From positions 3,188,001 to 3,252,000 of the forward strand of contig NZ_JAPEPC010000001.1 in assembly GCF_026340465.1 (NCBI RefSeq): DNA of 64,000 nt. Direction: 5' to 3'. Shown piece after piece: positions 27,843 to 38,146 of the stretch; the first letter of the stretch is position 1, and each line of letters begins with the position of its first letter. The notes beneath the pieces were generated by a model that was not told the DNA's origin, searched no databases, and saw only the letters and a program-made list of their open reading frames with translations. The DNA comes from Streptomyces sp. NBC_01306. GTDB lineage: Bacteria > Actinomycetota > Actinomycetes > Streptomycetales > Streptomycetaceae. The position numbers were made by a program, and so were the translations under genes.

Positions 27843-28361
27843 TCAGGCTTCGACGGGGATACGCACCCCAACGCGTGTACGGGTCACCACGAGTTGCCCC
27901 TCCTGTGGGTACGCATGCCAGGTGCGCCAGTGCACCTGGCCCTCGTGCCGCTGCGCGAGCATCGCGGTGAAGGCGTGCGGCGAGCCGGGGAACGTACCGG
28001 CGATGCCGTTCGGATGGTCGGCGACCAGCGCGAGCAACTCCTGTGCGCGCCCCGCGAACGAACAAGCCGAGAGCGTCTCGACGCAGGCCGCGAACTCGTA
28101 CCCCCAGTCGCCGACGCGCTCCGCGATGCCGAGCGGTAAAGGGGTGCTGCTGCCCGGAATGCAGGCGACGGTCTCGGAACAATGGCCGCCCTCCTCCTCC
28201 AGAAGCACCTGATGGGAGGCGCCGAGGAGCCTCATCTGGAGCTTGGCGCCGCCGAGTTCGAGATCGAGGACCGCGAGCGCGGGCAGCGGTTCGCGGCCCA
28301 GCGCCCAGGCCAGATCGGCGGCACGGGTGTCGGTGTAGGCGGTACTGAGGGTCGTGAGCAT
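27843..28361 (-). CDS. DUF2617 protein
   Basis: The 172-residue protein matches DUF2617, an actinobacterial family of unknown function. Recognisable parts are LTTLSTAYTDTRAADLAWALG, KLQMRLLGASHQVLL and the C-terminal WRTWHAYPQEGQLVVTRT. In Streptomyces it often sits beside DUF350/DUF4247 and a membrane spermidine synthase; here only the synthase is next door, 55 bp downstream on the same strand, so the pair is probably an operon. The ATG at 28359-28361 starts the conserved region. Confidence 0.82.
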   Translation of the reverse strand: MLTTLSTAYTDTRAADLAWALGREPLPALAVLDLELGGAKLQMRLLGASHQVLLEEEGGHCSETVACIPGSSTPLPLGIAERVGDWGYEFAACVETLSACSFAGRAQELLALVADHPNGIAGTFPGSPHAFTAMLAQRHEGQVHWRTWHAYPQEGQLVVTRTRVGVRIPVEA

Positions 28362-28763
28362 GGGTGGGCTCCGCAACACACAATCGGCAGATGGACGGGG
28401 TTCTCCCCGGAGCAGGTGTCAGGGAAAGAGACGCCGGCATGGGCCACGGTCAGGTCTCAGGTCCGAGGACTGCTTCTTCTCACATGGAGGGAATCACGAA
28501 GTACGCGACGCTCACAGTGTTTTTACCCAACTTGACGGGGTTTCCATCCCCTCGGGGGCTCCGCTGTTCATACGTTCAACAAACCGGTGGTGAGGGGGAT
28601 ACGGGTGAGCCACGAGGTGAGTCGCGGGGCGAGCTGTACGGCCTGCTGCCGAGCGGCTGGGCGACCGCTCCGGCCGGGTGGAGGCACGGGGGCACAGTGG
28701 CGGAGCGAGAAAGCCCAAGCAGAGGGCAAGCAGCGGGCATTCAAGCAGCGGGCTCTCAAACAG

Positions 28764-28799
28764 CGGGCGCCCGCCGGGGATTGACCCGACGGGCGCCCG
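28764..28799. terminator. 15-bp inverted repeat, terminator-like
   Basis: Arms 28764-28778 and 28785-28799 pair with one mismatch around a 6-nt loop. The position fits termination of the minus-strand Cys/Gly-rich gene (stop at 28930), after its repeat array. Confidence 0.55.
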
Positions 28800-28807
28800 T
28801 GGATGCC

Positions 28808-28921
28808 GGCCGCAGAACGGAGTTGAGGGGACCGCGCCCGGAGACGGCCGCAGAGCGGAGTTGAGACAGGCCCGCGCCCGGAGACGGCCGCGGAACAGGA
28901 CGCGGAACAGGACGCGGAGTT
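28808..28921 (-). repeat. 38-40-bp tandem repeat after the Cys/Gly-rich gene
   Basis: Units starting at 28808 (38 bp), 28846 (40 bp) and 28886 (partial) share GGCCGCAGA(A/G)CGGAGTTGAG and CGCGCCCGGAGAC. The last unit also holds two copies of a 12-bp GACGCGGAACAG-like unit. The array ends 9 bp from the stop codon of the minus-strand gene. Confidence 0.8.
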
Positions 28922-28929
28922 ACCCGGCG

Positions 28930-29241
28930 TCAGCTGGAGCCGCAGCCGCCACCGCCGCCGCCGCACGACGAACCGCCCCCGCACGACGACCCGCCGCCGC
29001 AGGACGAGTGGCCGCCCCCGCCGCAGGAGTGGTGCCCACCGGAATGCCCGCCCGAGTGGTGACCGCTCGAACCGCTGTCCCCCGCCCACCAGCTGCCGCC
29101 CGCCGTACCGCCCGCGGTACCGCCCACGGCGGACGACCGGCCTCGGCCGCCACGGCGCCCGCCGCGCTTCCGGTCTGCGGACACCAGCGCGACCAGCACG
29201 ATCACCACCACCGCCACGATGAAAATGCCCACGGCCCTCAC
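28930..29241 (-). CDS. Small membrane protein with Cys/Gly/His-rich tail
   Basis: The 103-residue protein has an N-terminal transmembrane helix (IFIVAVVVIVLVALVSA), a basic stretch and a tail rich in HHSGGH and SSCGGG units with five cysteines. Similar CGGG-repeat tails occur on actinobacterial membrane proteins of unknown function and could bind metal or form disulfides. Start is GTG 29239-29241; GTG 29230-29232, nearer a GAGAGGTGAGGG ribosome site, is an alternative. Confidence 0.6.
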   Translation of the reverse strand: MRAVGIFIVAVVVIVLVALVSADRKRGGRRGGRGRSSAVGGTAGGTAGGSWWAGDSGSSGHHSGGHSGGHHSCGGGGHSSCGGGSSCGGGSSCGGGGGGCGSS

Positions 29242-29373
29242 CTCTCATCCGTCCGGCGGAGCGGGGTCCCCCGTCGGTCCCCGCCCGGCTGCCGGACTTC
29301 TCGTGTGACAGGCCAATCCCCGGTACGCGCGGCCTCAAGCAGGAGTTGAGGAAGTCCAGAGGTTCGGCGCAGG

Positions 29374-30579
29374 ATGGCCGCCATGACCACTACGCGAAGC
29401 GCCACGGGCCAAGTCGGCGGACGGCCGCTGCTCAACCGAAGGCTGGACGGACTCGGCACGACGATCTTCGCGGAGATGTCGGCGCTGGCCACGGCCACCG
29501 GCTCGATCAACCTGGGGCAGGGTTTCCCGGACACCGACGGCCCGGAGGAAGTCCGCGAGGCGGCGGTCCGGGCGCTGCGCGACGGCCGGGGCAATCAGTA
29601 CCCACCGGGCCCGGGCATCCCGGAACTCCGCTCGGCGATCGCCGACCACCAGCGCCGCTTCTACGGCATCGGCTTCGACCCCGACACGGAGGTGCTGGTC
29701 ACCGCGGGCGCCACGGAGGCCATCGCCGCATCGATGCTCGCCCTGCTGGAGCCGGGCGACGAGGTCATCGCGTTCGAGCCGTTCTACGACTCGTACGCCG
29801 CCTGCATCGCCATGGCGGGCGCCGTCCGCGTACCGCTGACCCTCCGCGCCCCGGACTTCCGCCCCGACCTCGACGCGCTGCGCGACGCCATCACGCCCCG
29901 CACCCGGCTGCTGCTGCTCAACTCGCCGCACAACCCCACCGGGATGGTCCTCACCGCCGATGAGCGGGGCGCCATCGCCGCACTCGCCATCGAACACGAC
30001 CTGCTCGTGGTCACCGACGAGGTGTACGAGCACCTTGTCTACGAAGGCACGCACAGCCCCATCGCGGCGCTGCCCGGGATGCGCGAGCGCACGGTGTCCA
30101 TCTCGTCGGCGGGCAAGACGTACGCGTTCACGGGCTGGAAGGTCGGCTGGGTCACCGGCTCCCCGGCCCTCGTCGCGGCGGTCCGCACGGCGAAGCAGTT
30201 TCTGACCTATGTGAGCGCCGGGCCGTTCCAGTACGCCGTCGCCGAGGCCCTGCGGCTCCCGGACAGCTACTTCACCACCCTGAGGACCGATCTGCTGCGC
30301 AAGCGCGACCTGCTCGACGCGGGCCTGCGCGCCGCCGGATTCACCGTGTACGAGCCGCAGGGCACGTACTTCATCACCACCGACATCGCCCCGTTCGGCG
30401 AGAAGGACGCACTCGCCTTCTGCCGGGCGCTGCCGGAGCGCTGCGGTGTGGTGGCGGTGCCGAGTTCGGTGTTCTACGACGACCCGGAGGCGGGGCGCAG
30501 CCAGGTGCGCTTCACGTTCTGCAAGCGGGACGAGGTGCTCCGGGACGCGAGCGAACGGCTGCGCCGACTGAGCGGCTGA
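29374..30579 (+). CDS. Class I/II PLP aminotransferase (kynurenine/DapC-like)
   Basis: The 401-residue enzyme has the class I aminotransferase motifs SINLGQGFPDTDGP, NQYPPGPGIPELR, LLNSPHNPTGMV, VVTDEVYEHLVY and the PLP lysine SSAGKTYAFTGWKVGW. This set is typical of KAT/MtnE/DapC-like enzymes with broad aromatic or methionine-type substrates. A start at ATG 29383 (MTTTRS), with AGGATGG ahead, is equally good. The stop region is duplicated downstream (30564-30612). Confidence 0.92.
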   Translation: MAAMTTTRSATGQVGGRPLLNRRLDGLGTTIFAEMSALATATGSINLGQGFPDTDGPEEVREAAVRALRDGRGNQYPPGPGIPELRSAIADHQRRFYGIGFDPDTEVLVTAGATEAIAASMLALLEPGDEVIAFEPFYDSYAACIAMAGAVRVPLTLRAPDFRPDLDALRDAITPRTRLLLLNSPHNPTGMVLTADERGAIAALAIEHDLLVVTDEVYEHLVYEGTHSPIAALPGMRERTVSISSAGKTYAFTGWKVGWVTGSPALVAAVRTAKQFLTYVSAGPFQYAVAEALRLPDSYFTTLRTDLLRKRDLLDAGLRAAGFTVYEPQGTYFITTDIAPFGEKDALAFCRALPERCGVVAVPSSVFYDDPEAGRSQVRFTFCKRDEVLRDASERLRRLSG

Positions 30580-30686
30580 TCCGGCTGGGCGGCTGACCCG
30601 GTCGGCCGACCCCGGTCGCGCGGGCGCCCGGTGGCGCGGAGAGTCGGAAGGACCGACCGACTCAGCGCGCACCCCGGAGGTGCCCC

Positions 30687-31943
30687 CTGTCCGCCGACTC
30701 GGAAGCGTCCGACGGGGAAGCCACCGACGCCGGGCCCACCGAAGCCAGCCCCGCAGCTCCCACCGCGGCCGTCTCCGAAGCTGTCTCCGCGGCTCTCTCC
30801 GCACCGGCCGAGAAGCCCCTCCCCGGGGGCGCCGCTCTGCTGCGCCGGGCCGCCCCGGCCGTCGCGCTCTTCCTCGCCGTGCGGCTCGCCGGGGTCGCGG
30901 TGCTGGCGATCTGGGCCGCGTACGAGGGGCGGGACCCGGTGGCGCTGCTCGGGGACTCCTGGGACTCCCGCTGGTACAGCTCGATCGCCGCGCACGGCTA
31001 CGGCCGCACGGTCCTCGGGCCGAACGGGCGGGTCTTCAGCGACCTGGCCTTCTTCCCGCTGTACCCCGGGCTCGTGGCGGCCGTCTCCGCCGTGCTGCGG
31101 ATCACCGGCGGCGGCGCCGGGCTGCTGGTCTCCTGGGCCTCGGCCGTGGCGGCTGCCTGCGGGATCCACGCGGTGGGCGAGCGGCTGTACGGGCGCCGGG
31201 TGGCGGCTCTGCTGGTGCTGCTGTGGGCGGTGCTGCCGCACTCCGTCGTGCTGTCCATGGCGTACACCGAGCCACTGCTCACGGCGTTCGCCGCCTGGTC
31301 GCTCTACGCGCTGCTGACCCGGCGGTGGCTGTGGGCCGCGGCGCTGGCCGTCGGCGCGGGGCTCACCCGGCCCAACGGGTACGCGGTCGCGGCGGCGGTG
31401 TGCGCTGCCGCGCTGTACGAGATGGCCCGGGGGCGCGCCCGCGGGAGGGTCCGCGCCGCGGCGGTGATCGCACCGCTCGGCTGGGCCGGGTACGTCCTGT
31501 GGGCCGGGGCGCGCACCGGCCATCTGCTCGGCGGGTACTTCACCGTGCAGGACGGCTGGGGATCGCGGTTCGACTTCGGCGCCGGATGGGGGCCGCTCCT
31601 GGGGCAGATCGCGCTGGGGACGCGGCCGCCGGCGGTCCTGGTCAGCGTGGTGCTCGTGGGGGCCGCCCTGGTGCTCTTCGTACGGCTCCTGCGGGACCGC
31701 TCCAGGCCGCCCCTGCCGGTGCTCGTGTACACGGGCGCGCTGCTGCTGGTGGTCCTGGGCGCCGGCGGGTTCTTCGAGTGCAGACCGCGCTTTCTGCTGC
31801 CCGCCTTCCCGCTGCTGCTGCCGGTCGCACGGTCGATGGCGAAAGCCCGGCCCGGAACCGTGATCGTGGTGATCTCGATCCTGGCCGGGCTTTCGCTCGG
31901 CTACGGCGCCTATCTCCTGACGGACGCGGACGTACCGCTCTGA
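30687..31943 (+). CDS. Polytopic membrane glycosyltransferase-like protein (mannosyltransferase type), probable CTG start
   Basis: About 418 residues with 8-9 helices and the early loop GDSWDSRWYSSIAAHGYG, carrying the acidic motif of GT-C glycosyltransferases (PIG-V-like) that use polyprenyl-phosphate sugars. Later LPHSVVLSMAYTEPLL and GAGLTRPNGY fit the same family. No ATG, GTG or TTG lies in frame upstream of GTG 30879, which would cut helix 1. CTG 30687 follows GGAGG by 6 nt and gives an acidic, Ala-rich leader like those of related proteins. Confidence 0.75.
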   Translation: MSADSEASDGEATDAGPTEASPAAPTAAVSEAVSAALSAPAEKPLPGGAALLRRAAPAVALFLAVRLAGVAVLAIWAAYEGRDPVALLGDSWDSRWYSSIAAHGYGRTVLGPNGRVFSDLAFFPLYPGLVAAVSAVLRITGGGAGLLVSWASAVAAACGIHAVGERLYGRRVAALLVLLWAVLPHSVVLSMAYTEPLLTAFAAWSLYALLTRRWLWAAALAVGAGLTRPNGYAVAAAVCAAALYEMARGRARGRVRAAAVIAPLGWAGYVLWAGARTGHLLGGYFTVQDGWGSRFDFGAGWGPLLGQIALGTRPPAVLVSVVLVGAALVLFVRLLRDRSRPPLPVLVYTGALLLVVLGAGGFFECRPRFLLPAFPLLLPVARSMAKARPGTVIVVISILAGLSLGYGAYLLTDADVPL

Positions 31944-32011
31944 GCACCGTCGCAGGCACCGTTGCAGGGGGCCGTTGCAGGCACCGTTGCAGGGGCAGTC
32001 GCAGGCGCAGG
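31944..32011 (+). repeat. 12-bp tandem repeat directly after the membrane-protein stop
   Basis: Units of 12-13 bp of the form GCACCGTTGCAG run from the base after the TGA stop, about five and a half copies with one or two changes each. They fill the short gap to the convergent ybjN-like gene. Confidence 0.85.
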
Positions 32012-32028
32012 CCTTGCCGGCGCTCCGC

Positions 32029-32565
32029 TCAGGCGTTGTCGCCGGGCTCGTCGTCGCCCTTGCCGGACTCCAGGTCCTGCTCAAGACCGAGCTGGTCGAC
32101 GAGCCACTTGTCGAACTCGATCGAGGCGCGGACCCAGCTGACCGTGGACGACACGAAGTGCTCCAGGGCCACGCCGGTGCCGATGAGCATCTGCGCCTCA
32201 CCGATGAGCCGGACGCTGCCGTCGTCGTGAGTGTGCGTGTAGACCTTGGGCCACAGCGTGCGGCGGTTCCAGTCGTCGATCAGCTCCAGGAGCTGGACCT
32301 TCTCCTCGATGCCGTGCGGGCGGTCGTAGAACGTCCGCACCGAGAAGACCTGCTGGTCGTCCTCACCGCGGAACATGAAGTACGTACGGAATTCCTCCCA
32401 CGGCGCGGCGAGGTCGCCCTCGTCGTCCAGGACGTACTTCAGCTCCATCTGCTCAAGGAGCTGCTTGACCAGATCCTGGTCGGGAACGACGGGGCCCGCC
32501 GGTCCTGAATCCTGCGGATCGGGCTGGCCCCCGAAGTTCGGAATGGAGGACGGGTCGATGGTCAT
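32029..32565 (-). CDS. YbjN-domain protein
   Basis: The 178-residue protein has a YbjN fold resembling type III secretion chaperones: LEQMELKYVLDDEGDLAAPWEEFRTYFMFRG, FSVRTFYDRP, LLELIDDWNRRTLWPKVYTH, and a C-terminal helix WVRASIEFDKWLVDQLGLEQDL. Actinobacterial YbjN proteins are cytosolic and of unknown function. The ATG at 32563-32565 is chosen because residues before it look non-coding. Confidence 0.88.
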   Translation of the reverse strand: MTIDPSSIPNFGGQPDPQDSGPAGPVVPDQDLVKQLLEQMELKYVLDDEGDLAAPWEEFRTYFMFRGEDDQQVFSVRTFYDRPHGIEEKVQLLELIDDWNRRTLWPKVYTHTHDDGSVRLIGEAQMLIGTGVALEHFVSSTVSWVRASIEFDKWLVDQLGLEQDLESGKGDDEPGDNA

Positions 32566-32724
32566 CTTTGAATTGCCCTTCGTACGAGTTCCGCCATCCT
32601 CTCCCATAGCGGGCGGGGCGTGGCAAGCCCCGCCGGGTCTTATCCGCCAGGGGCGGACAGGTTTGCCCGATCTTGGGTGTCCGACCGCGCCGTACGGCCG
32701 GTGGTGGCGGTTCGTGTCCGCGAA

Positions 32725-32812
32725 CAGGAACGGGTAACAGGAACGGGTAACAGGAACGGGTAACAGGAACGGGTAACAGGAACGGGTAACAGGAACGGGT
32801 AACAGGAACGGG
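32725..32812. repeat. Array of 13-bp perfect repeats between ybjN-like gene and clpB
   Basis: CAGGAACGGGTAA is repeated six times exactly without spacers (32725-32802), then a partial seventh copy runs into the left arm of the clpB terminator. Sequence identity of the units points to recent expansion. The rest of the 304-bp gap holds the terminator and the ybjN-like promoter. Confidence 0.95.
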
Positions 32813-32853
32813 CCCGTCACCCCCGGGGGACCCCGGAGGGGTGACGGGCCCGT
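32808..32853 (-). terminator. clpB terminator
   Basis: A perfect 16-bp inverted repeat (32808-32823 and 32838-32853) with an additional G/C inner stem lies 17 bp after the clpB stop. Its distal arm overlaps the last unit of the 13-bp repeat array. Confidence 0.85.
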
Positions 32854-32869
32854 CACACAGCCGTTCGCC

Positions 32870-35470
<2,601 letters not shown>

Positions 35471-35614
35471 GTGTGCGCTCTCCTCCTCGCGGGGCGGGTC
35501 CGTCCCTGCAGTGACTCGGTGCGATGCCTGTGTGGTCCGTGTGGCGTGTGTGGCCTGTGTGCCACGACCCGGCGCAGCGACTCAGCCTGCCTAGACTCAG
35601 GCACCGTACATAAA

Positions 35615-35635
35615 GTTGAGTCTATGCCACTCAAC
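35615..35635 (-). promoter_or_regulatory. HAIR element upstream of clpB
   Basis: GTTGAGT-N7-ACTCAAC is a perfect inverted repeat that matches the HspR operator CTTGAGT-N7-ACTCAAG except for the outermost pair. It lies in the clpB-to-PPOX intergenic region, so HspR should repress clpB at normal temperature. Confidence 0.88.
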
Positions 35636-35726
35636 ATACATTTGACAGGGCCGCCACCCCCTGACCGACAGGATCTCTGCCACACCGGGGGCGGCCGGGG
35701 TCCGGGGGCCGGATAGGTTCGCGCCC

Positions 35727-36131
35727 ATGGCCATTGACCCACGGAACCCCGATCCGCCCTACCTCAGCTTCTGGCGCGAATTCCATCGCTGCACCTTGAC
35801 GACCCCGCGCCCGGACGGTTCACCGCATCTGGTGCCGGTCGGCGTGACGTGGGAACCGGAGGCCGGGATCGCCAGGGTCATCGCCAACAAGAAGTCACGG
35901 AAGGTCGCCAACATCCTGGCCGCGGGGCCCGAGGGCGCACGGGTCGCGGTCTGCCAGGTGGCGCCGGGCCGCTGGGCGACGCTGGAGGGGCGCGCGAGGA
36001 TCCGTACGGAGCCGGACGCGGTCGCCGACGCGGTACGGCGCTACGCGGAGCGCTACGGGCGCACGCCGACCGAGAACCCGGACCGGGTCCTGATCGAGAT
36101 CATCGTCGAGCGGGCGATGGGCCGCGCCTGA
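35727..36131 (+). CDS. Pyridoxamine-oxidase-fold (PPOX/F420-type) flavin reductase-like protein
   Basis: The 134-residue split-barrel protein starts at ATG 35727 and holds PYLSFWREFHRCTLTTPRPDGSPHLVPVGVTWEP and SRKVANILAAGPEGARVAVCQV, typical of short actinobacterial PPOX proteins that bind F420 or FMN. It is divergent from clpB with the HAIR site between them, so a minor heat effect is possible. The substrate is unknown. Confidence 0.85.
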   Translation: MAIDPRNPDPPYLSFWREFHRCTLTTPRPDGSPHLVPVGVTWEPEAGIARVIANKKSRKVANILAAGPEGARVAVCQVAPGRWATLEGRARIRTEPDAVADAVRRYAERYGRTPTENPDRVLIEIIVERAMGRA

Positions 36132-36157
36132 CCGGCGGCGGAACCTCACGCGCGCAG

Positions 36158-36200
36158 CACAGCGGCGCCACCGTGTTCAGGTCACGGTGGCGCCGCTGTG
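36158..36200. terminator. Bidirectional terminator between PPOX and Rieske-like genes
   Basis: A perfect 18-bp inverted repeat (36158-36175 and 36183-36200, 7-nt loop) lies between convergent genes and should end both transcripts. Confidence 0.85.
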
Positions 36201-36243
36201 TGGGGGAAGCACCTGAGCGATCTGTTACGCCGGGGGAATCGCG

Positions 36244-36573
36244 TCAGGCACTGCGGGGGATAGCTGTGGTCGGCTCGACGTCGAACAACTGGTGGTCACG
36301 CCGGTCGAGGTTCACGAACACCATGCCGTAGCGAACGGCACAGCGAACAGGCTGTGGGGCGCCCCGGGGCTTGCGCAGGCACCGGTAGGCGCGGACGTCA
36401 CCATCGTCACCGTCGTCCTCGCGTACGACGAGGATCGGCTCACCGAACAGGGTGACCATCAACGAATCACCACGGTGCGGAATCGCCGTGACGAGGTCGA
36501 TGAAATGCCACCCGGAGCGGTAAGCGACAGCCATCTCGCGCTGGAAGACTCTGTCGTCCGGTGGGACGGTCAT
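36244..36573 (-). CDS. Short Rieske-oxygenase-like protein without iron-sulfur ligands
   Basis: The 109-residue protein aligns by eye with the N-terminal part of ring-hydroxylating oxygenase alpha subunits: AYRSGWHFIDLVTAIPHRGD, LFGEPILVVREDDGD, VRAYRCLRKPRGA and GMVFVNLDRRD. The CxH and CxxH ligands of the [2Fe-2S] cluster are absent (CLRKPRGA where CRHRGA is usual), and the catalytic domain is missing. It should be redox-inactive, perhaps a binding module. It overlaps the DSGWG-peptide gene by 4 bp (ATGA), which implies joint function. Confidence 0.7.
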   Translation of the reverse strand: MTVPPDDRVFQREMAVAYRSGWHFIDLVTAIPHRGDSLMVTLFGEPILVVREDDGDDGDVRAYRCLRKPRGAPQPVRCAVRYGMVFVNLDRRDHQLFDVEPTTAIPRSA

Positions 36574-36842
36574 GCTGCTGCCTGAACAGTAGTAGCCGAT
36601 ACCGCGCCCCAACCGCTGTCAGTGGAAGCGGCGACCCGAGAGGAGCGCCAGCCACCGTCCGCAGGAAGGATGCCCCAGCCACTATCAAGAGGGGCCGCCG
36701 CGTGCACGCTTCCCCATCCGCTGTCGGACTGCGTCGCCTTGGACGCACCGCTCGAGGCAAGGGTCACACCGACCAGGCCGCCGAACGCGACAGCAGCGGT
36801 CAGGGCTGCGGTAAGCACCGAGCGAAGCATTTTCTTGCGCAT
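36570..36842 (-). CDS. Secreted peptide with DSGWG repeats
   Basis: The 90-residue protein has a signal peptide (MRKKMLRSVLTAALTAAVAF, cleaved probably near VTLA or SGA). The exported part contains SDSGWGSV, LDSGWGIL, ADGGWRSS and TDSGWGAV, spaced 10 to 20 residues apart in Ala/Ser/Val linkers, and ends in QAAA. It has no cysteines. It may be a surface peptide or a multi-copy precursor. It is coupled to the Rieske-like gene and divergent from two LuxR-type genes. ATG 36840-36842 has GAGGACGAA ahead. Confidence 0.7.
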   Translation of the reverse strand: MRKKMLRSVLTAALTAAVAFGGLVGVTLASSGASKATQSDSGWGSVHAAAPLDSGWGILPADGGWRSSRVAASTDSGWGAVSATTVQAAA

Positions 36843-36972
36843 AGTCGGCTTCGTCCTCACTTGATGGTGTCTTCTCCCCCGCATGACAAGACGATGGCTC
36901 ATTCCGGCACGTCAGCGCTACACGGGCGATGCATCATGTTCTTGCACGTTCAGGACCCTGGGGGGTGGAGAT

Positions 36973-37950
36973 TTGCCGAAAAACGACACAGAACCGACGC
37001 ATCCCCATGACATTAGGGAGTTGTGTGCCGAGGGGGCCCGGCTATACGCCGGCGCCCTGAGCGCCGGACGCATCGCCCGTGCCGAGGTGGAACCCGCACC
37101 CTGTCTGGTGGAATTCGCGCTGCTCCACCCCGATCCCGACGACGCCAACTGGCTGCGCCCGGTTCCGCCGTCCGTAGCACTGGCCCAGCGTCTCCACCCC
37201 ATCGAACGCGACATCCAGGACCGTAGACGGCTCTCGATCGAACTGACCGAATCTTTCGAGCCGTTCATGACAATCAGTGCCCAGAATCCGGCACTGACCC
37301 ACGCCATCACCGTGCTCGAAGGTGTCGAGCGGATCAATGCCGCACTCAATCTCGCCACTGCCGAGTGTCATACGGAGATGCTCACCGTCCAGCCCGGGGG
37401 CGGGCGCCGGGAGCATGTTCTCAACCAGGCCCTGGAGCGCGACAGGCCGCTGGTCGACCGGGGCGTCAGCATGCGCACGCTCTACCAGCACACCGTCAGG
37501 CACAGTCCGGGAACCCTCGCCTATGTGGACCGGGTCGCCACCGGGAAGGTCGAGATCCGCACCCTCGAGGAGCTCATCGGGAGGCTCATCATCTGCGACC
37601 GCACGGTCGCCTTCATCCCCGCCAGGGACGACCAACAGGTCGCTCTCGAACTCCGGCACCCGGGGCTGGTCAGCTATCTGGTCAAGGTGTTCGAGCAACT
37701 CTGGCAGCGCGCGATCCCACTGCTGGACGAGATCCCCTACAACCCCACGCTCGAGGGCGTCAGCGGTGTCCAGCGGTCGATAGCCCAGCTCCTCGTCGAG
37801 GGCCACGTGGACGAGGCGATAGCCCGTCGACTCGGGATGAACGTACGCACCTGCCGGGCTCACGTCGCCAAACTCTCCACCATTCTCGGCAGCGGTAGCC
37901 GGGCGCAGTTGGGCTACCTCATTGCACGGTCCGGCATCCTGGAGCACTGA
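36973..37950 (+). CDS. LuxR-type regulator with TrmB-like middle domain (copy 1)
   Basis: About 325 residues. The C-terminal LuxR helix-turn-helix reads VQRSIAQLLVEGHVDEAIARRLGMNVRTCRAHVAKLSTIL. The middle (MRTLYQHTVRHSPGTLAYVDRVATGKVEIRTLEELIGRLIICDRTVAFIP) resembles the effector region of TrmB-like regulators; no receiver domain is present. TTG 36973 is chosen by alignment with the neighbouring paralogue and the G-rich site before it. It is divergent from the DSGWG gene, with 130 bp between them. Confidence 0.82.
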   Translation: MPKNDTEPTHPHDIRELCAEGARLYAGALSAGRIARAEVEPAPCLVEFALLHPDPDDANWLRPVPPSVALAQRLHPIERDIQDRRRLSIELTESFEPFMTISAQNPALTHAITVLEGVERINAALNLATAECHTEMLTVQPGGGRREHVLNQALERDRPLVDRGVSMRTLYQHTVRHSPGTLAYVDRVATGKVEIRTLEELIGRLIICDRTVAFIPARDDQQVALELRHPGLVSYLVKVFEQLWQRAIPLLDEIPYNPTLEGVSGVQRSIAQLLVEGHVDEAIARRLGMNVRTCRAHVAKLSTILGSGSRAQLGYLIARSGILEH

Positions 37951-38146
37951 CTTCTGCCTTCGCGCAAAGACCCCCTCCGTGTTGGTCATCCACTGGGCAC
38001 ACCCATTACAAGCAATGATTCTGGTGTGTCCAAGGCGGGCCGACCACCCTCAACTTTCTGTTCTGCAACTTGATGAGGGGGGTACCTTCAAGATCCGAGA
38101 GTTACCCGCAGCAGTAGAGCGCTCCGGGGCTCGGGGAGGGGCGGAA

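Larger units (their letters stand above)
28362..28929. other. 568-bp gap without a supportable gene
   Basis: Overlapping reading frames exist, but none has a ribosome site plus a plausible protein. The region holds short direct repeats of AAGCAGCGGGC type (about 28715-28770), a terminator-like inverted repeat at 28764-28799 and a roughly 40-bp tandem repeat at 28808-28921. The DUF2617 promoter must lie in 28362-28500. Confidence 0.6.

Noticed and set aside
28364..28864. Plus-strand frames of 79-166 codons in the gap before the Cys/Gly-rich gene
   Set aside because: No ribosome site, no domain, and they run through repeats and a hairpin.
32725..32812. Possible CRISPR array
   Set aside because: Units of 13 bp follow each other without spacers and no cas genes are nearby, so it is a simple tandem repeat.
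36244..36573. Calling the small protein a Rieske iron-sulfur protein
   Set aside because: None of the four cluster ligands is present and the chain ends before the catalytic domain, so an active oxygenase or ferredoxin role is not supported.
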